From: Chitinophaga polysaccharea
Lineage (GTDB): Bacteria; Bacteroidota; Bacteroidia; Chitinophagales; Chitinophagaceae
Assembly (NCBI RefSeq): GCF_007829335.1
Contig: NZ_VIWO01000016.1
Span: 1 to 64,000, forward strand
Direction: 5' to 3'
Length of the DNA: 64,000 bases
Below, piece by piece: positions 52,072 through 60,972 of the stretch. The notes beneath the pieces were generated by a model. It was not told where the DNA came from and searched no databases. It worked only from the letters and a program-made list of their open reading frames with translations. Both the position numbers and the translations under genes were made by a program. Position 1 is the first letter of the stretch, and each line of letters begins with the position of its first letter.

Positions 52072-52630
52072 TAACATCTCTGAAATAGAAAAAGCACTCG
52101 GCTTCCCCTTGCCGGGTGCTTATCGCAACTTCCTGCTAAAAGAACAAGCAGAAGATGACCTGCCGGTAACCGACCTGGTATTGCTGTATGGCACTGCTCA
52201 TCTGCTCCAACGCAACGCCGACTACCAGGTACAACAATACCTTCCACAATACCTCAGCATCGGTGATGACAGTGGTGGTCAGGCCGTTTGCCTCCACTGC
52301 CAATACAACGATCCCACTGTATACATCGTCGGATACGGCGCCCTCAACACCGGCAGCATGGCCGTACTGGGTTATGACTTTAATAACTGGGTACAGAATG
52401 GATTTTCTACCGATATTATCCGCGAAGCTCCTGATGTACTGGCTTTCCGGAACTCCGAAATTGCACAGATCAGAAAAGCCTATTACCAGCTGCATAAAGC
52501 GCTCACCCAACTGGAAACGACCAGGCAACAAGGCTTAGACCTCAAACAATACCTGCAACAAAAACGCGCGCTGCAACAACAAATAAAAGACTTTGAAGAA
52601 CAACATGCAGGCAAAAAATATTGCCCGTAA
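52058..52630 (+). CDS. SMI1/KNR4 (SUKH) family protein
   Basis: 190 aa. The N-terminal 130 residues follow the SUKH fold: SEIEKALGFPLPGAYRNFLL (helix plus L-P-x-x-Y), YLSIGDDSGGQAVCLHCQY (the conserved GDDSGG-type strand) and a GYDFNNWVQNG segment. The rest is coiled (residues 140-190). SUKH proteins are most often immunity proteins against secreted nuclease toxins but can be general scaffolds. The start overlaps the TPR gene, so the two are co-translated. No toxin gene is within the window. Confidence 0.8.
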   Translation: MANNNNISEIEKALGFPLPGAYRNFLLKEQAEDDLPVTDLVLLYGTAHLLQRNADYQVQQYLPQYLSIGDDSGGQAVCLHCQYNDPTVYIVGYGALNTGSMAVLGYDFNNWVQNGFSTDIIREAPDVLAFRNSEIAQIRKAYYQLHKALTQLETTRQQGLDLKQYLQQKRALQQQIKDFEEQHAGKKYCP

Positions 52631-52774
52631 ATGACTTTGCTACCCCGCTCCTGGCACTATCAGGCACACTAATTAAAACACCGCTTTACCGGTTTCGTCC
52701 TGTTTTTCCATAGTTCCATCACATTTACCTCCCCATTTCCCATCCCCTGGACTACCTTCCCAAAAATTTTTGCT

Positions 52775-54121
52775 ATGCTCAAGAGAATACTCCCCCTGTT
52801 GTGCTTCTTCCTCACAGTACAAACCCTGTATGCCCAAACCACTGCACAAAAAATTGATACCCTCCTCTATGCTTATCATGACCAACACCAGTTTTCCGGC
52901 ACGGCGCTCGTAGCGGTACATGGACAAATACTCATAGATAAAGCTTACGGTTCCGCTAACGTGAACGAACATATCCCCAACACCACCAACAGTCAATACC
53001 AGCTGGCGTCGATTACCAAAACCTTCACCTCCACCCTGATCCTAAAACTCGCAGAGCTGCATCAGTTGTCACTCGACGACCACATCAGCAAATTCTACCC
53101 GGCTTATCCACATGGCGATAGTATTACCATCCGTCAACTGCTGTCGCATACTTCCGGCATCTTCAATTATACCAGGCTGGACAGGGATCTCTGGCACCCC
53201 GAACAACCAGCTACAGAAGAAAAAATGATCGCACTGTTTAAAGATAAACCACTGGATTTTTCCCCGGGTACCGGCTGGAACTATAGTAACTCCGGCTATT
53301 CCATGCTGGGATATATTGTGCATAAAGCCACCGGCATACCCTGGGAAGCTGCAGTAAGGAAATATATTTTCAAACCAGCCGGTATGCAACACAGTGGGTT
53401 TGACTTTGCGCACCTGCAGAGCAACAACAGAACTATTGGATATGTAGCCGACAGCCTGAATGATTACACGAAAATATCTCCCTTAGTAGATTCATCCGTA
53501 TCCTTTTCAGCCGGCGCCATTTACTCCACCACCGGCGACCTATACCGCTTTCACCAGGCGCTGCAACAGAACCGCGTTATCAGCGCGCAATCTATCGCCC
53601 TGGCTACCACGCAGGTGAAAAACCATTATGGATTTGGTTGGGAAATAGACAGTCTCTTTGGACATAAAGCCGTGATGCACAGTGGTGGCATTTTTGGCTT
53701 CCGCTCCCAGCTGTTGAGAGTACCAGAAGATGATATCTGTATTATTTTACTCAGCAATACTGAAACTCCTGCGCTCAACGGCATCGCCAAAAGCATACTG
53801 GCCGCTTGTTACCAACAACCCTACTATATACCGACAAAGAAAGTGGCGGTAAAATTGAGCGAAGACATCCTGAAAAAATATACCGGCATGTATAAGATCA
53901 CTGCGCAATCGCTGCTGGTAGAGCTAAAGCTGGAAAACGGGCAGCTGGTGGCTTATCCCGACAAAGGCCCCAGATCGCCCATGAGCGCGGCAGATAATAC
54001 CCACTTCTTCCTGGACAATGAGGCCGGCTTCGATATTGAGTTTGTAACCGACAACAATGGCAACGCTACCGCCATGCGCATAACCCGCAACGGGGAAACC
54101 AGGGTAGCCCCAAAACAATAG
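52775..54121 (+). CDS. Serine hydrolase, class C beta-lactamase-like
   Basis: 448 aa. A signal peptide (1-21, TLYAQ) precedes a penicillin-binding-protein-type fold with SxxK (Ser79-Ile-Thr-Lys82 in LASITKTFT), YSN (170-172) and HSGG (about 300). A C-terminal domain (about 350-448) of lipocalin-like DUF3471 type is likely. Such proteins are esterases, peptidases or lactamases; substrate not known. It is monocistronic with no resistance gene around. Confidence 0.88.
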   Translation: MLKRILPLLCFFLTVQTLYAQTTAQKIDTLLYAYHDQHQFSGTALVAVHGQILIDKAYGSANVNEHIPNTTNSQYQLASITKTFTSTLILKLAELHQLSLDDHISKFYPAYPHGDSITIRQLLSHTSGIFNYTRLDRDLWHPEQPATEEKMIALFKDKPLDFSPGTGWNYSNSGYSMLGYIVHKATGIPWEAAVRKYIFKPAGMQHSGFDFAHLQSNNRTIGYVADSLNDYTKISPLVDSSVSFSAGAIYSTTGDLYRFHQALQQNRVISAQSIALATTQVKNHYGFGWEIDSLFGHKAVMHSGGIFGFRSQLLRVPEDDICIILLSNTETPALNGIAKSILAACYQQPYYIPTKKVAVKLSEDILKKYTGMYKITAQSLLVELKLENGQLVAYPDKGPRSPMSAADNTHFFLDNEAGFDIEFVTDNNGNATAMRITRNGETRVAPKQ

Positions 54122-54155
54122 GCTAACTTCTCCGTTCACCATACATCAAAGTTTA

Positions 54156-54206
54156 GCACCCGGAACCATTTTTTTTTGCTAACTTATTAGTGAAAAAAAC
54201 GGGTGC
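54156..54206 (+). promoter_or_regulatory. Long-range dyad in the leader of the molybdenum hydroxylase operon
   Basis: GCACCCG (54156-54162) and CGGGTGC (54200-54206) are complementary and flank 37 nt with a T8-9 run; the right arm ends 3 nt before the ATG at 54210. Flanking TTT and AAA would extend the stem. It could be an operator or an mRNA hairpin that hides the start region. Low certainty. Confidence 0.35.
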
Positions 54207-54209
54207 AAA

Positions 54210-54845
54210 ATGCCACAGGAAAACAAGCCATCATCTGTTCCACCAAAAAAAGATAAACAGGAAGCCCGCCGCGATTTCCTGAAACAATCTTCTGCTGTTA
54301 TGGCGCTGGCCTTAGCACCACCATTGGTGCTGAAGGCTGCGCAACATGACGAAGCCATTGCTGCCGTGTTTGAAAAAATGCCGGTCAACCTGGAAATAAA
54401 CGGAAAAAAAATGCAGCTCTCTGTAGAACCCCGCGTTACCCTGCTGGATCTCCTACGTGAACAGCTGGCGCTGACCGGTACTAAAAAAGGCTGCGACCAC
54501 GGCCAATGCGGCGCCTGTACGGTACATGTAAACGGCCAGCGCATTAACTCCTGTCTCACCCTTGCCGTGATGCAGGAAGGCAAAAAAATCACCACCATCG
54601 AAGGACTTTCCAGCGGCGATCAACTGCACCCGGTACAGGAAGCATTCATCCGGCACGATGGCTTCCAATGCGGATATTGTACTCCCGGACAAATCATGTC
54701 CGCCGTAGCCTGCCTACACGAAGGACATGCCGGCTCCCCGGAACAAATCCGCGAATTCATGAGCGGCAACATCTGCCGCTGCGGTGCATACGACAATATT
54801 GTAAACGCCATCATGGATGTAAAAAATGGAGGACAAATAGCATGA
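54210..54845 (+). CDS. Aldehyde oxidoreductase iron-sulfur subunit (PaoA-like)
   Basis: 211 aa. A twin-arginine-like signal (RRDFLKQSSAVMALALA) sits inside a longer N-terminus. The plant-type [2Fe-2S] domain uses Cys95, Cys100, Cys103 and Cys115; the second [2Fe-2S] domain uses Cys154, Cys157, Cys189 and Cys191. It passes electrons from the molybdenum subunit to FAD. It is the first gene of an operon in which every gene overlaps the next. Confidence 0.93.
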   Translation: MPQENKPSSVPPKKDKQEARRDFLKQSSAVMALALAPPLVLKAAQHDEAIAAVFEKMPVNLEINGKKMQLSVEPRVTLLDLLREQLALTGTKKGCDHGQCGACTVHVNGQRINSCLTLAVMQEGKKITTIEGLSSGDQLHPVQEAFIRHDGFQCGYCTPGQIMSAVACLHEGHAGSPEQIREFMSGNICRCGAYDNIVNAIMDVKNGGQIA

Positions 54846-55822
54846 ATCCTTTCTCCTACGTAAGACCCAACAGCCTTAAGGCTGCCATAGACGCTATGGC
54901 ACGCGATCATAGCGCCCGCTTCATTGCAGGCGGTACTAACCTGCTCGACCTCATGAAAAACGGGGTCACCTTACCGGAAAAACTGATCGACATCAACCAG
55001 CTCCCCCTCCGGGAGATCCGGCAGGACGGTAATACCCTGCACATAGGCGCCCTGGTGCTCAACAGCAACCTGGCCGCACATGAGCTGGTAAAAACACAGC
55101 ATCCGCTATTGTCGGAAGCTCTGCTGGCCGGCGCCTCCCAACAATTGCGCAATATGGCTACCGTAGGTGGCAACATGATGCAACGCACCCGTTGCTCCTA
55201 TTTCTACGATACGTCTATGCCCTGTAATAAGCGCCAGCCCAACAGCGGCTGTGGCGCTATCGGTGGCATTAACCGTATGCACGCCATTTTCGGCGCCAGC
55301 GACAACTGCATCGCCGTTCACCCGAGTGACATGTGCGTAGCACTGGCCGCCCTCGACGCTACGGTACTGGTAGCAGGACCTAAAGGCGAACGCCGCATTC
55401 CATTTACCGACTTTCACCGCCTGCCAGGCAATACCCCACAGCTGGATAATAACCTGGCTAAAAACGAACTGATCACGGCCGTGGAAATCCCCACGCACCC
55501 ATTCACCAAACATATCTGCTACCTCAAAGTACGTGATCGTGCCTCCTATGCTTTCGCACTGGTATCCGTAGCCGTGGCCATGGATATCAGCGACAACGTG
55601 ATACGCAATATTCGTATAGCCATGGGAGGTGTAGCGCATAAACCGTGGCGCCTTCCCGATGCAGAGAAAGCGCTCACCGGCAAAGCACCTACCAGCGACA
55701 ATTTCCGGCTGGCGGCAAACATCGCCATCCAGGGTGCTAAAACGTATGCCCACAACGGCTTTAAAAAAGACCTGGCATTCAACAGTATTCAAACCGCCTT
55801 ACTAAAAGCTGCTACCGCATGA
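54842..55822 (+). CDS. Aldehyde oxidoreductase FAD subunit (PaoB-like)
   Basis: 326 aa from the ATG at 54842, which overlaps the PaoA stop (ATGA); the frame is open upstream to 54668 but that part is not conserved. The FAD-binding motif is FIAGGTNLLDLMKNG (28-42). Cys118, Cys128, Cys137 and Cys156 (RCSYFYDTSMPCNKR..SGC) match the extra [4Fe-4S] site of PaoB, a feature of the PaoABC subtype and not of xanthine dehydrogenase. It transfers electrons from the [2Fe-2S] centres to the external acceptor. Confidence 0.93.
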   Translation: MNPFSYVRPNSLKAAIDAMARDHSARFIAGGTNLLDLMKNGVTLPEKLIDINQLPLREIRQDGNTLHIGALVLNSNLAAHELVKTQHPLLSEALLAGASQQLRNMATVGGNMMQRTRCSYFYDTSMPCNKRQPNSGCGAIGGINRMHAIFGASDNCIAVHPSDMCVALAALDATVLVAGPKGERRIPFTDFHRLPGNTPQLDNNLAKNELITAVEIPTHPFTKHICYLKVRDRASYAFALVSVAVAMDISDNVIRNIRIAMGGVAHKPWRLPDAEKALTGKAPTSDNFRLAANIAIQGAKTYAHNGFKKDLAFNSIQTALLKAATA

Positions 55823-58038
55823 AAAAACAACAAACAGGACAACCCATGAACCGCGTGGATGGTCGCCTGAAAGTAACCGGCGGAGCCAAATACTTTGCCG
55901 ACCACCAACCGGCGGATATGCAATACGCTGCATTGGTTTGCAGTACCATCAGCTGCGGCGCCATTGCCAGCATTAACACCACCAAAGCATTGCGTGCACC
56001 GGGAGTAGCGGATATAGTGTCGCACCTGAACGCACCACCAGTGCCAGGATATAAAAAAACAAATCCGGGCGACAAAAACGGCCTGCAAATCTTCCGCGAT
56101 AACCGCATCTATTCCAACGGACAACCAGTGGCTATTGTAGTGGCCAACACCATGGAACGCGCGGTATATGCCGCCTCCCTGGTAGAAGTGCAGTACAACC
56201 AGGAAACACATTATACCAATATGGAAGCCAGCATGGATAAAGCCTTTCAGAACAACCGTATGAAAGACTATTCCCGTGGAGAAATCAATGCCTGGCAAAA
56301 AGCGCCCGTTACCCACAGCGCCCAATACACCATCCCACTGGAAGTACACAATCCTATGGAACTGGCTGGCATCATTGCACACTGGACCTCCCCCGACACC
56401 CTCACCCTCTACGCCAAAACACAGGGCGTAAAAAGCGTACAGGAAACGATACAGGAACTGTTTGAAATCCCTGAACAAAATATTACCGTCCATTCCCGGT
56501 TTGTAGGCGGCGCATTTGGCATGGCGCTCCGTGTATGGCCACTGGAAATTGCCACCATACTGGCTGCCAAAAAAATACGTAAACCGGTAAAGCTGGTTAT
56601 CACCCGCGAACAAATGTTTACACTGGTAGGATACCGCCCCAACTCCAGCCAAACAATAAGCATGGGCGCCACCGCCGATGGGAAATTAACCGGCATTACC
56701 CATGAAGCCGTCGCTATCACGTCGCCTTATGAAGACTTTACAGAAGGCATTGTAGCCATGACGAAATTCATGTACGATTGCCCCAACGTAAATACCCGGT
56801 ACCAGCTGGTACCGCTCAATATGAGCACGCCCATCTGGATGCGGGGCCCCGGAGAAGCCACCGGTTCTTTTGCCCTGGAATCGGCCATAGATGAGCTATC
56901 CTACAAATTGAAAATAGATCCGCTGCAATTGCGCATCCTGAATCATGCCGATACCGACCCGGAAAGAAACCTTCCCTTCTCCAGTAAATACCTGAAGGAA
57001 GCTTACCAGATAGGAGCGGAAAAAATTGGTTGGTCCAGCCGCAACCCGGCGCCCCGCAGCATGCAGGAAAACGGTATGCTGGCAGGCTATGGCATGAGCA
57101 GCGGCACCTTCGGCGCCTATCGTGGCAAAGCTACGGTATCGGCTATACTAAAAGCCGATGGCACGCTCACCTTGCAAAGCGCCGCTGCAGATATTGGTCC
57201 CGGTACTGCTACCGCCATGGTACAAATCGCCGCCGACGTTACCGGTATCTCCCCGGATAAAATAACTTTTATGTTGGGAGAATCCTCCTTTCCCTATGCG
57301 CCGGAACAAGGAGGGTCTGCCACCGTATCTACTGTGGGCAGCGCCGTATCGGATGTTTGCCATACCCTGCTGAAAGAGCTGGCTAACCTCGCTATCAGCC
57401 AGGTACCCGCATTTAAACAAACCACCCCGGAGCAGATTATTTATGAAGATGGACAACTCATCACTGCCGACCGGCAAACAAAAATTACACACGAAGCACT
57501 CCTGCAACAACAAAAGCTGCCGGAAGTAAAAGTAACAGCCACCTCCCAGGGCGGAGAGGAAAGAAAGAAATACTCCATGTACTCTTTCTCTGTACACTTT
57601 GCCAAAGTTCATGTACATCCCACCACGGGCGTAGTACGCATACAACATATCGTAAGCGTGGCAGATGCTGGCGCCATTGTTAATACCAAAACAGCCCGCA
57701 GTCAGATGATTGGCGGCGTAGTAGGTGGCATCGGGATGGCGCTAACGGAAGAGGCTATACTGGATCACCGCTTCGGTCGTTTCGTCAATAATAACTACGC
57801 CGATTATCACGTACCGGTCAACGCAGACACGCCCCCCACCGATGTGTATTTCGTTAATAAAAAGGATCCATATATCAACCCCATGGGCTCCAAAGGATTG
57901 GGAGAAATTGCGCTGATAGGATTTGCTGCCGCTGTTTCTAACGCGGTATTTCATGCCACAGGCATCCGCGTGCGCGATCTGCCTATCACACCAGATAAGC
58001 TATTACATATTACTTCCACCGAAAACACGAACACATGA
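55819..58038 (+). CDS. Aldehyde oxidoreductase molybdenum-binding subunit (PaoC-like)
   Basis: 739 aa. The molybdopterin-cytosine-dinucleotide enzyme of the xanthine oxidase family. Motifs include GGAFGMALRVWPLE, MRGPGEATGSFALESAIDEL and GSKGLGEIALIGFAAAV, where the Glu is the catalytic base near the C-terminus. It oxidises aldehydes or N-heterocycles with water as oxygen donor. The exported FeS subunit suggests a periplasmic complex. Its start overlaps the PaoB stop (ATGA) and its stop overlaps the XdhC gene. Confidence 0.94.
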   Translation: MKKQQTGQPMNRVDGRLKVTGGAKYFADHQPADMQYAALVCSTISCGAIASINTTKALRAPGVADIVSHLNAPPVPGYKKTNPGDKNGLQIFRDNRIYSNGQPVAIVVANTMERAVYAASLVEVQYNQETHYTNMEASMDKAFQNNRMKDYSRGEINAWQKAPVTHSAQYTIPLEVHNPMELAGIIAHWTSPDTLTLYAKTQGVKSVQETIQELFEIPEQNITVHSRFVGGAFGMALRVWPLEIATILAAKKIRKPVKLVITREQMFTLVGYRPNSSQTISMGATADGKLTGITHEAVAITSPYEDFTEGIVAMTKFMYDCPNVNTRYQLVPLNMSTPIWMRGPGEATGSFALESAIDELSYKLKIDPLQLRILNHADTDPERNLPFSSKYLKEAYQIGAEKIGWSSRNPAPRSMQENGMLAGYGMSSGTFGAYRGKATVSAILKADGTLTLQSAAADIGPGTATAMVQIAADVTGISPDKITFMLGESSFPYAPEQGGSATVSTVGSAVSDVCHTLLKELANLAISQVPAFKQTTPEQIIYEDGQLITADRQTKITHEALLQQQKLPEVKVTATSQGGEERKKYSMYSFSVHFAKVHVHPTTGVVRIQHIVSVADAGAIVNTKTARSQMIGGVVGGIGMALTEEAILDHRFGRFVNNNYADYHVPVNADTPPTDVYFVNKKDPYINPMGSKGLGEIALIGFAAAVSNAVFHATGIRVRDLPITPDKLLHITSTENTNT

Positions 58039-59189
58039 AAGAACTGGAAGATATCGTAAAGGCTTATCACAACGCCTGCCAGCAGGGGCTAAAAACGGCC
58101 CTGGCTACGGTAGTGCACGTGGAAGGATCGGCGTACCGCCAACCTGGCGCACGTATGTTGGTAACAGAAAATGGTACCCTCACCGGCGCCATCAGCGGGG
58201 GATGCCTCGAAGGCGATGCCCTGCGCAAGGCCCAGCTGGTTATACTGCAACAGCAACCCATGCTGGTTACCTACGACACCAACGATGAAGACGATGCTAC
58301 CCTGGGCGTAGGACTCGGATGCAACGGCATTGTTCATATCCTGCTGGAACCTATCAACGCTGCCAATCCTGACAATCCACTGGCGCTGCTCCAGGAAGCC
58401 ATCGCACATCGCAGCCCCGCCGTGCTGGTCACCATCTTTAGTTTGCGCCAGCGTAAAGGGCCTCAACCCGGCACCTGCCTGTTGCTGAATGCCAACGGGC
58501 AAACAGCATACCCTATCGAAGACAGGAAGCTCCAACAGGCGGTGACGGCCGATGCACAGGTCGCGCTGGACACACGCGCCTCTTTTACCAAAACCTACCA
58601 GGCCGGTAATAACCACTTTACGGCACACGCAGCTTATCTGCCGCCCGCCGTACAGTTGCTCATTGCCGGCGCAGGCAATGACGTAATACCACTGGTAAAA
58701 ATGGCCAGCCTGCTGGGATGGCGCACCATTGTGGCCGATGGTCGCCCCCTGTACGCCTCCAAAGCCAGGTTTCCCGATGCTACCCGGGTGGTACTGGCCA
58801 AACCGGCACAACTCCTGTCAGCGATAAACACCGACGCCCATACGGCAGTGGTGCTCATGACCCATAACTATAATTACGACCTGGCCCTGCTAACGCAATT
58901 ACTGCCACTTCCGCTGCCGTATATAGGCGTATTGGGGCCTGTCAAAAAATTACAACGCATGCTCAGTGAACTCATGGAAAACGGCGTCCCGGTTTCCAGG
59001 CAACAACGGGCACGTGTACACGGACCGGCAGGACTCGACCTCGGTGCAGAAACACCGGAAGAAATTGCACTCTCCGTTATTAGTGAAATAAAATCAGTGA
59101 TGGCAGCTGCCTCCGCCACTTCCTTACGGGAAAGAAATACCACTATTCATCCACGTGAGCAACAAATTATCCTCCAACAAGTATTATAA
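58035..59189 (+). CDS. XdhC/CoxI-family molybdenum cofactor maturation protein
   Basis: 384 aa. The N-terminal XdhC domain (AISGGCLEGDALRKAQLV, GLGCNGIVHILLEP) and C-terminal Rossmann-like domain (LLIAGAGNDVIPLVKMASLLGW, DLGAETPEEIALSVISEI) are present. XdhC proteins bind the Mo cofactor, sulfurate it and insert it into the molybdenum subunit. Position directly after the PaoC-like gene supports this role. It overlaps the PaoC-like stop (ATGA) and the next gene (1 nt). Confidence 0.93.
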   Translation: MKELEDIVKAYHNACQQGLKTALATVVHVEGSAYRQPGARMLVTENGTLTGAISGGCLEGDALRKAQLVILQQQPMLVTYDTNDEDDATLGVGLGCNGIVHILLEPINAANPDNPLALLQEAIAHRSPAVLVTIFSLRQRKGPQPGTCLLLNANGQTAYPIEDRKLQQAVTADAQVALDTRASFTKTYQAGNNHFTAHAAYLPPAVQLLIAGAGNDVIPLVKMASLLGWRTIVADGRPLYASKARFPDATRVVLAKPAQLLSAINTDAHTAVVLMTHNYNYDLALLTQLLPLPLPYIGVLGPVKKLQRMLSELMENGVPVSRQQRARVHGPAGLDLGAETPEEIALSVISEIKSVMAAASATSLRERNTTIHPREQQIILQQVL

Positions 59190-59785
59190 TGGAAACAACT
59201 GGTATCGTTATCCTCGCCGCTGGCGCTTCAAAGAGACTGGGCACTCCAAAACAGCAACTGCCTTTTCAACATAAAAGCCTGTTGCAAAATGTGGTACACA
59301 CTGCCCAGCAATCGGGTCCTATGCCTGTAGTAGTGGTCCTGGGCGCATTTGCCACCCAGATCAAACAACAACTCCCTGCAGAAAAAGTGCATACAGTGGT
59401 TAATCCCCACTGGCCTACCGGCATGGGTAGCTCTATTAAAGCGGGCCTGCAACATCTGCTGCAGATACAACCCAATACTACCAGCGCACTGCTGCTGTTA
59501 TGCGATCAGCCACATATCAGCACCTCCCTGCTGCAAGACATCTATGCCCTCAAAAAATCCAGTGGCAAGGGCTTGATAGCGGCTTCCTATGGCGACACAA
59601 TAGGTACACCGGCACTCTTCGATAAAAAATTCTTTCCCCAGCTGCTATCCCTCAGTGGGCAGGAAGGGGCTAAAAAAATATTGTTGCAACACCCCGGCCA
59701 GGTAGCTACACTCCATTTCCCCGAAGGCGCCATAGATATCGACACCAACAGCGATTATGAAGCCCTGCTGAATACCGGTCAATAA
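59189..59785 (+). CDS. Molybdenum cofactor cytidylyltransferase (MocA-like)
   Basis: 198 aa NTP-transferase fold. LAAGASKRLGTPKQQLPF is the nucleotide-binding G-rich loop; LLLCDQPHIS holds the metal aspartate. MocA makes MCD from MPT and CTP for xanthine-oxidase-type enzymes, matching the operon. The start ATG overlaps the XdhC stop (TAATG). It is the last gene of the five-gene operon. Confidence 0.92.
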   Translation: METTGIVILAAGASKRLGTPKQQLPFQHKSLLQNVVHTAQQSGPMPVVVVLGAFATQIKQQLPAEKVHTVVNPHWPTGMGSSIKAGLQHLLQIQPNTTSALLLLCDQPHISTSLLQDIYALKKSSGKGLIAASYGDTIGTPALFDKKFFPQLLSLSGQEGAKKILLQHPGQVATLHFPEGAIDIDTNSDYEALLNTGQ

Positions 59786-59820
59786 TATCCCTGCCAGCTC
59801 CGGTAGCAGGAAAATATTTT

Positions 59821-59872
59821 TTTGTTATCAAAAGTGATTGTTTATATTTGTCTACAGAATTAGTAGACTAAT
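59821..59872 (+). promoter_or_regulatory. Promoter with operator-like dyad (small-gene/PhyH/SDR operon)
   Basis: TTTG (59821-59824) and TATATTTG (59843-59850) are separated by 18 nt, an excellent Bacteroidota -33/-7 pair. Overlapping and just after the -7 box lie GTCTAC-N7-GTAGAC (59850-59868) and ATTAGT-AG-ACTAAT (59859-59872). The layout resembles BlaI/CopY-type operators of the phylum (inference); no such regulator is nearby. Repressor binding here would block transcription start. Confidence 0.65.
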
Positions 59873-59886
59873 AAAAATCGTATACC

Positions 59887-59979
59887 ATGGACACTAATTA
59901 TTATCCACCTAACCGACACCGGTTGTATAATCTGATCAATCGTCCGCAACAGCCAGCAGCTGTTTATCGTTGTTGTTAA
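59887..59979 (+). CDS. Possible 30-aa small protein ahead of the PhyH gene
   Basis: A 30-codon frame starts with the first ATG after the promoter and ends TAA at 59979. The peptide begins MDTNYYPPNRHRLYN and ends AAVYRCC: basic, proline-rich, with a terminal Cys pair. It has no signal peptide. The promoter 40 bp upstream and lack of other genes in between favour translation, but it could be a leader with no product function. I do not recognise it. Confidence 0.45.
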   Translation: MDTNYYPPNRHRLYNLINRPQQPAAVYRCC

Positions 59980-60067
59980 CGCCCATCCCACCTGCGGCCT
60001 CCCACCATTGCCGCTTTGCATTTTTATTTCAACAACCAACATCACTGTCAGCCTAAACATATTCGTC

Positions 60068-60961
60068 ATGAACACGAGCAACCAACCCGTATTCCGCCTC
60101 GATGAGGGGATTAACAACACGCATCTACAGTATTTCCATCAACATGGCATCATCCAGTTTAAAAATTTCCTGGATAAACATACACTCGCCCATATTCATG
60201 GAGAGGTAGCACAGGTACAGGATTTTCTGCTACGCAACCAGGTGCAGAAAGTCAATGGTATCCCGCTGAAATTAGGCACCGACATCAATGGCGCCCCGCT
60301 GATTCAACGCATTGCCTTCGCTTCCCACTTCAGCAATACCTTACGTGAATTGCTGAAAGACCGCAGGCTCCAGTCGCTCATTGCGTTACTGGGCCCCTAT
60401 AGCGGCAGGATTGGCGAAAATGAAAAAGATGGGCTGGTGATCAACCACTATGTCAATACTGCCGCCAGTCAATTCAAGCAGCTGGGCTGGCATACTGATA
60501 GCCCCCGGGATTTGTTCCTTGGTTCGCGCATTCTTCCTATGCTCAACGTAGGCATTCACCTCGACGATTGCCCACTGGATAACGGTGGTTTACGGGTACT
60601 GCCCGGCACACACGAACAAGGTCTTTTTAAATTATTATTCAGAAAGAAATACTTCATCGACAACAATCCGGATAAAAAGGAAGTAGGCTTCGATATCGAA
60701 GCAGGCGATCTTACCGTACACGATGGTCGCCTGTGGCACCGCGTACAACAGTCGCCCTACACCGGCGAAAAAAGCCGCCGGCGGGTGATGTATATTCCTA
60801 TCATTACCGGCGACTACCAGCCTAAAACAGCCAATAGTCCCACACCTTTCTATCATAAGCTGGCCCAGTTCAAACAACATCTCTATGGCGGTAAGCCACA
60901 GTGGGCAAACGTTACCGCCCACGGGGGAAAACTGGCGGAAGTAAACACTCCTTCTCTCTAA
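60068..60961 (+). CDS. Phytanoyl-CoA dioxygenase family (PhyH) protein
   Basis: 297 aa from the ATG at 60068 (the frame is open to 60008, but the upstream part lies between small gene and ATG). A 2OG-Fe(II) oxygenase with the ligands His142 and Asp144 (GWHTDSPRD), distal His224 (RLWHRV) and an Arg in KSRRRVMY for 2-oxoglutarate. It hydroxylates an unknown small molecule; lipids, antibiotics and amino acids are known substrates in the family. It is 11 nt upstream of the SDR gene, so the two likely act in sequence. Confidence 0.88.
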   Translation: MNTSNQPVFRLDEGINNTHLQYFHQHGIIQFKNFLDKHTLAHIHGEVAQVQDFLLRNQVQKVNGIPLKLGTDINGAPLIQRIAFASHFSNTLRELLKDRRLQSLIALLGPYSGRIGENEKDGLVINHYVNTAASQFKQLGWHTDSPRDLFLGSRILPMLNVGIHLDDCPLDNGGLRVLPGTHEQGLFKLLFRKKYFIDNNPDKKEVGFDIEAGDLTVHDGRLWHRVQQSPYTGEKSRRRVMYIPIITGDYQPKTANSPTPFYHKLAQFKQHLYGGKPQWANVTAHGGKLAEVNTPSL

Positions 60962-60972
60962 AAACAACAACT

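Noticed and set aside
50854..52630. Toxin-immunity system
   Set aside because: SMI1/KNR4 suggests immunity, but the partner is a TPR protein and no nuclease or secretion signal is seen nearby.
55789..56652. 287-codon frame antisense to the PaoC-like gene
   Set aside because: It is cysteine- and glycine-rich in the way of shadow frames and overlaps a conserved enzyme in full.
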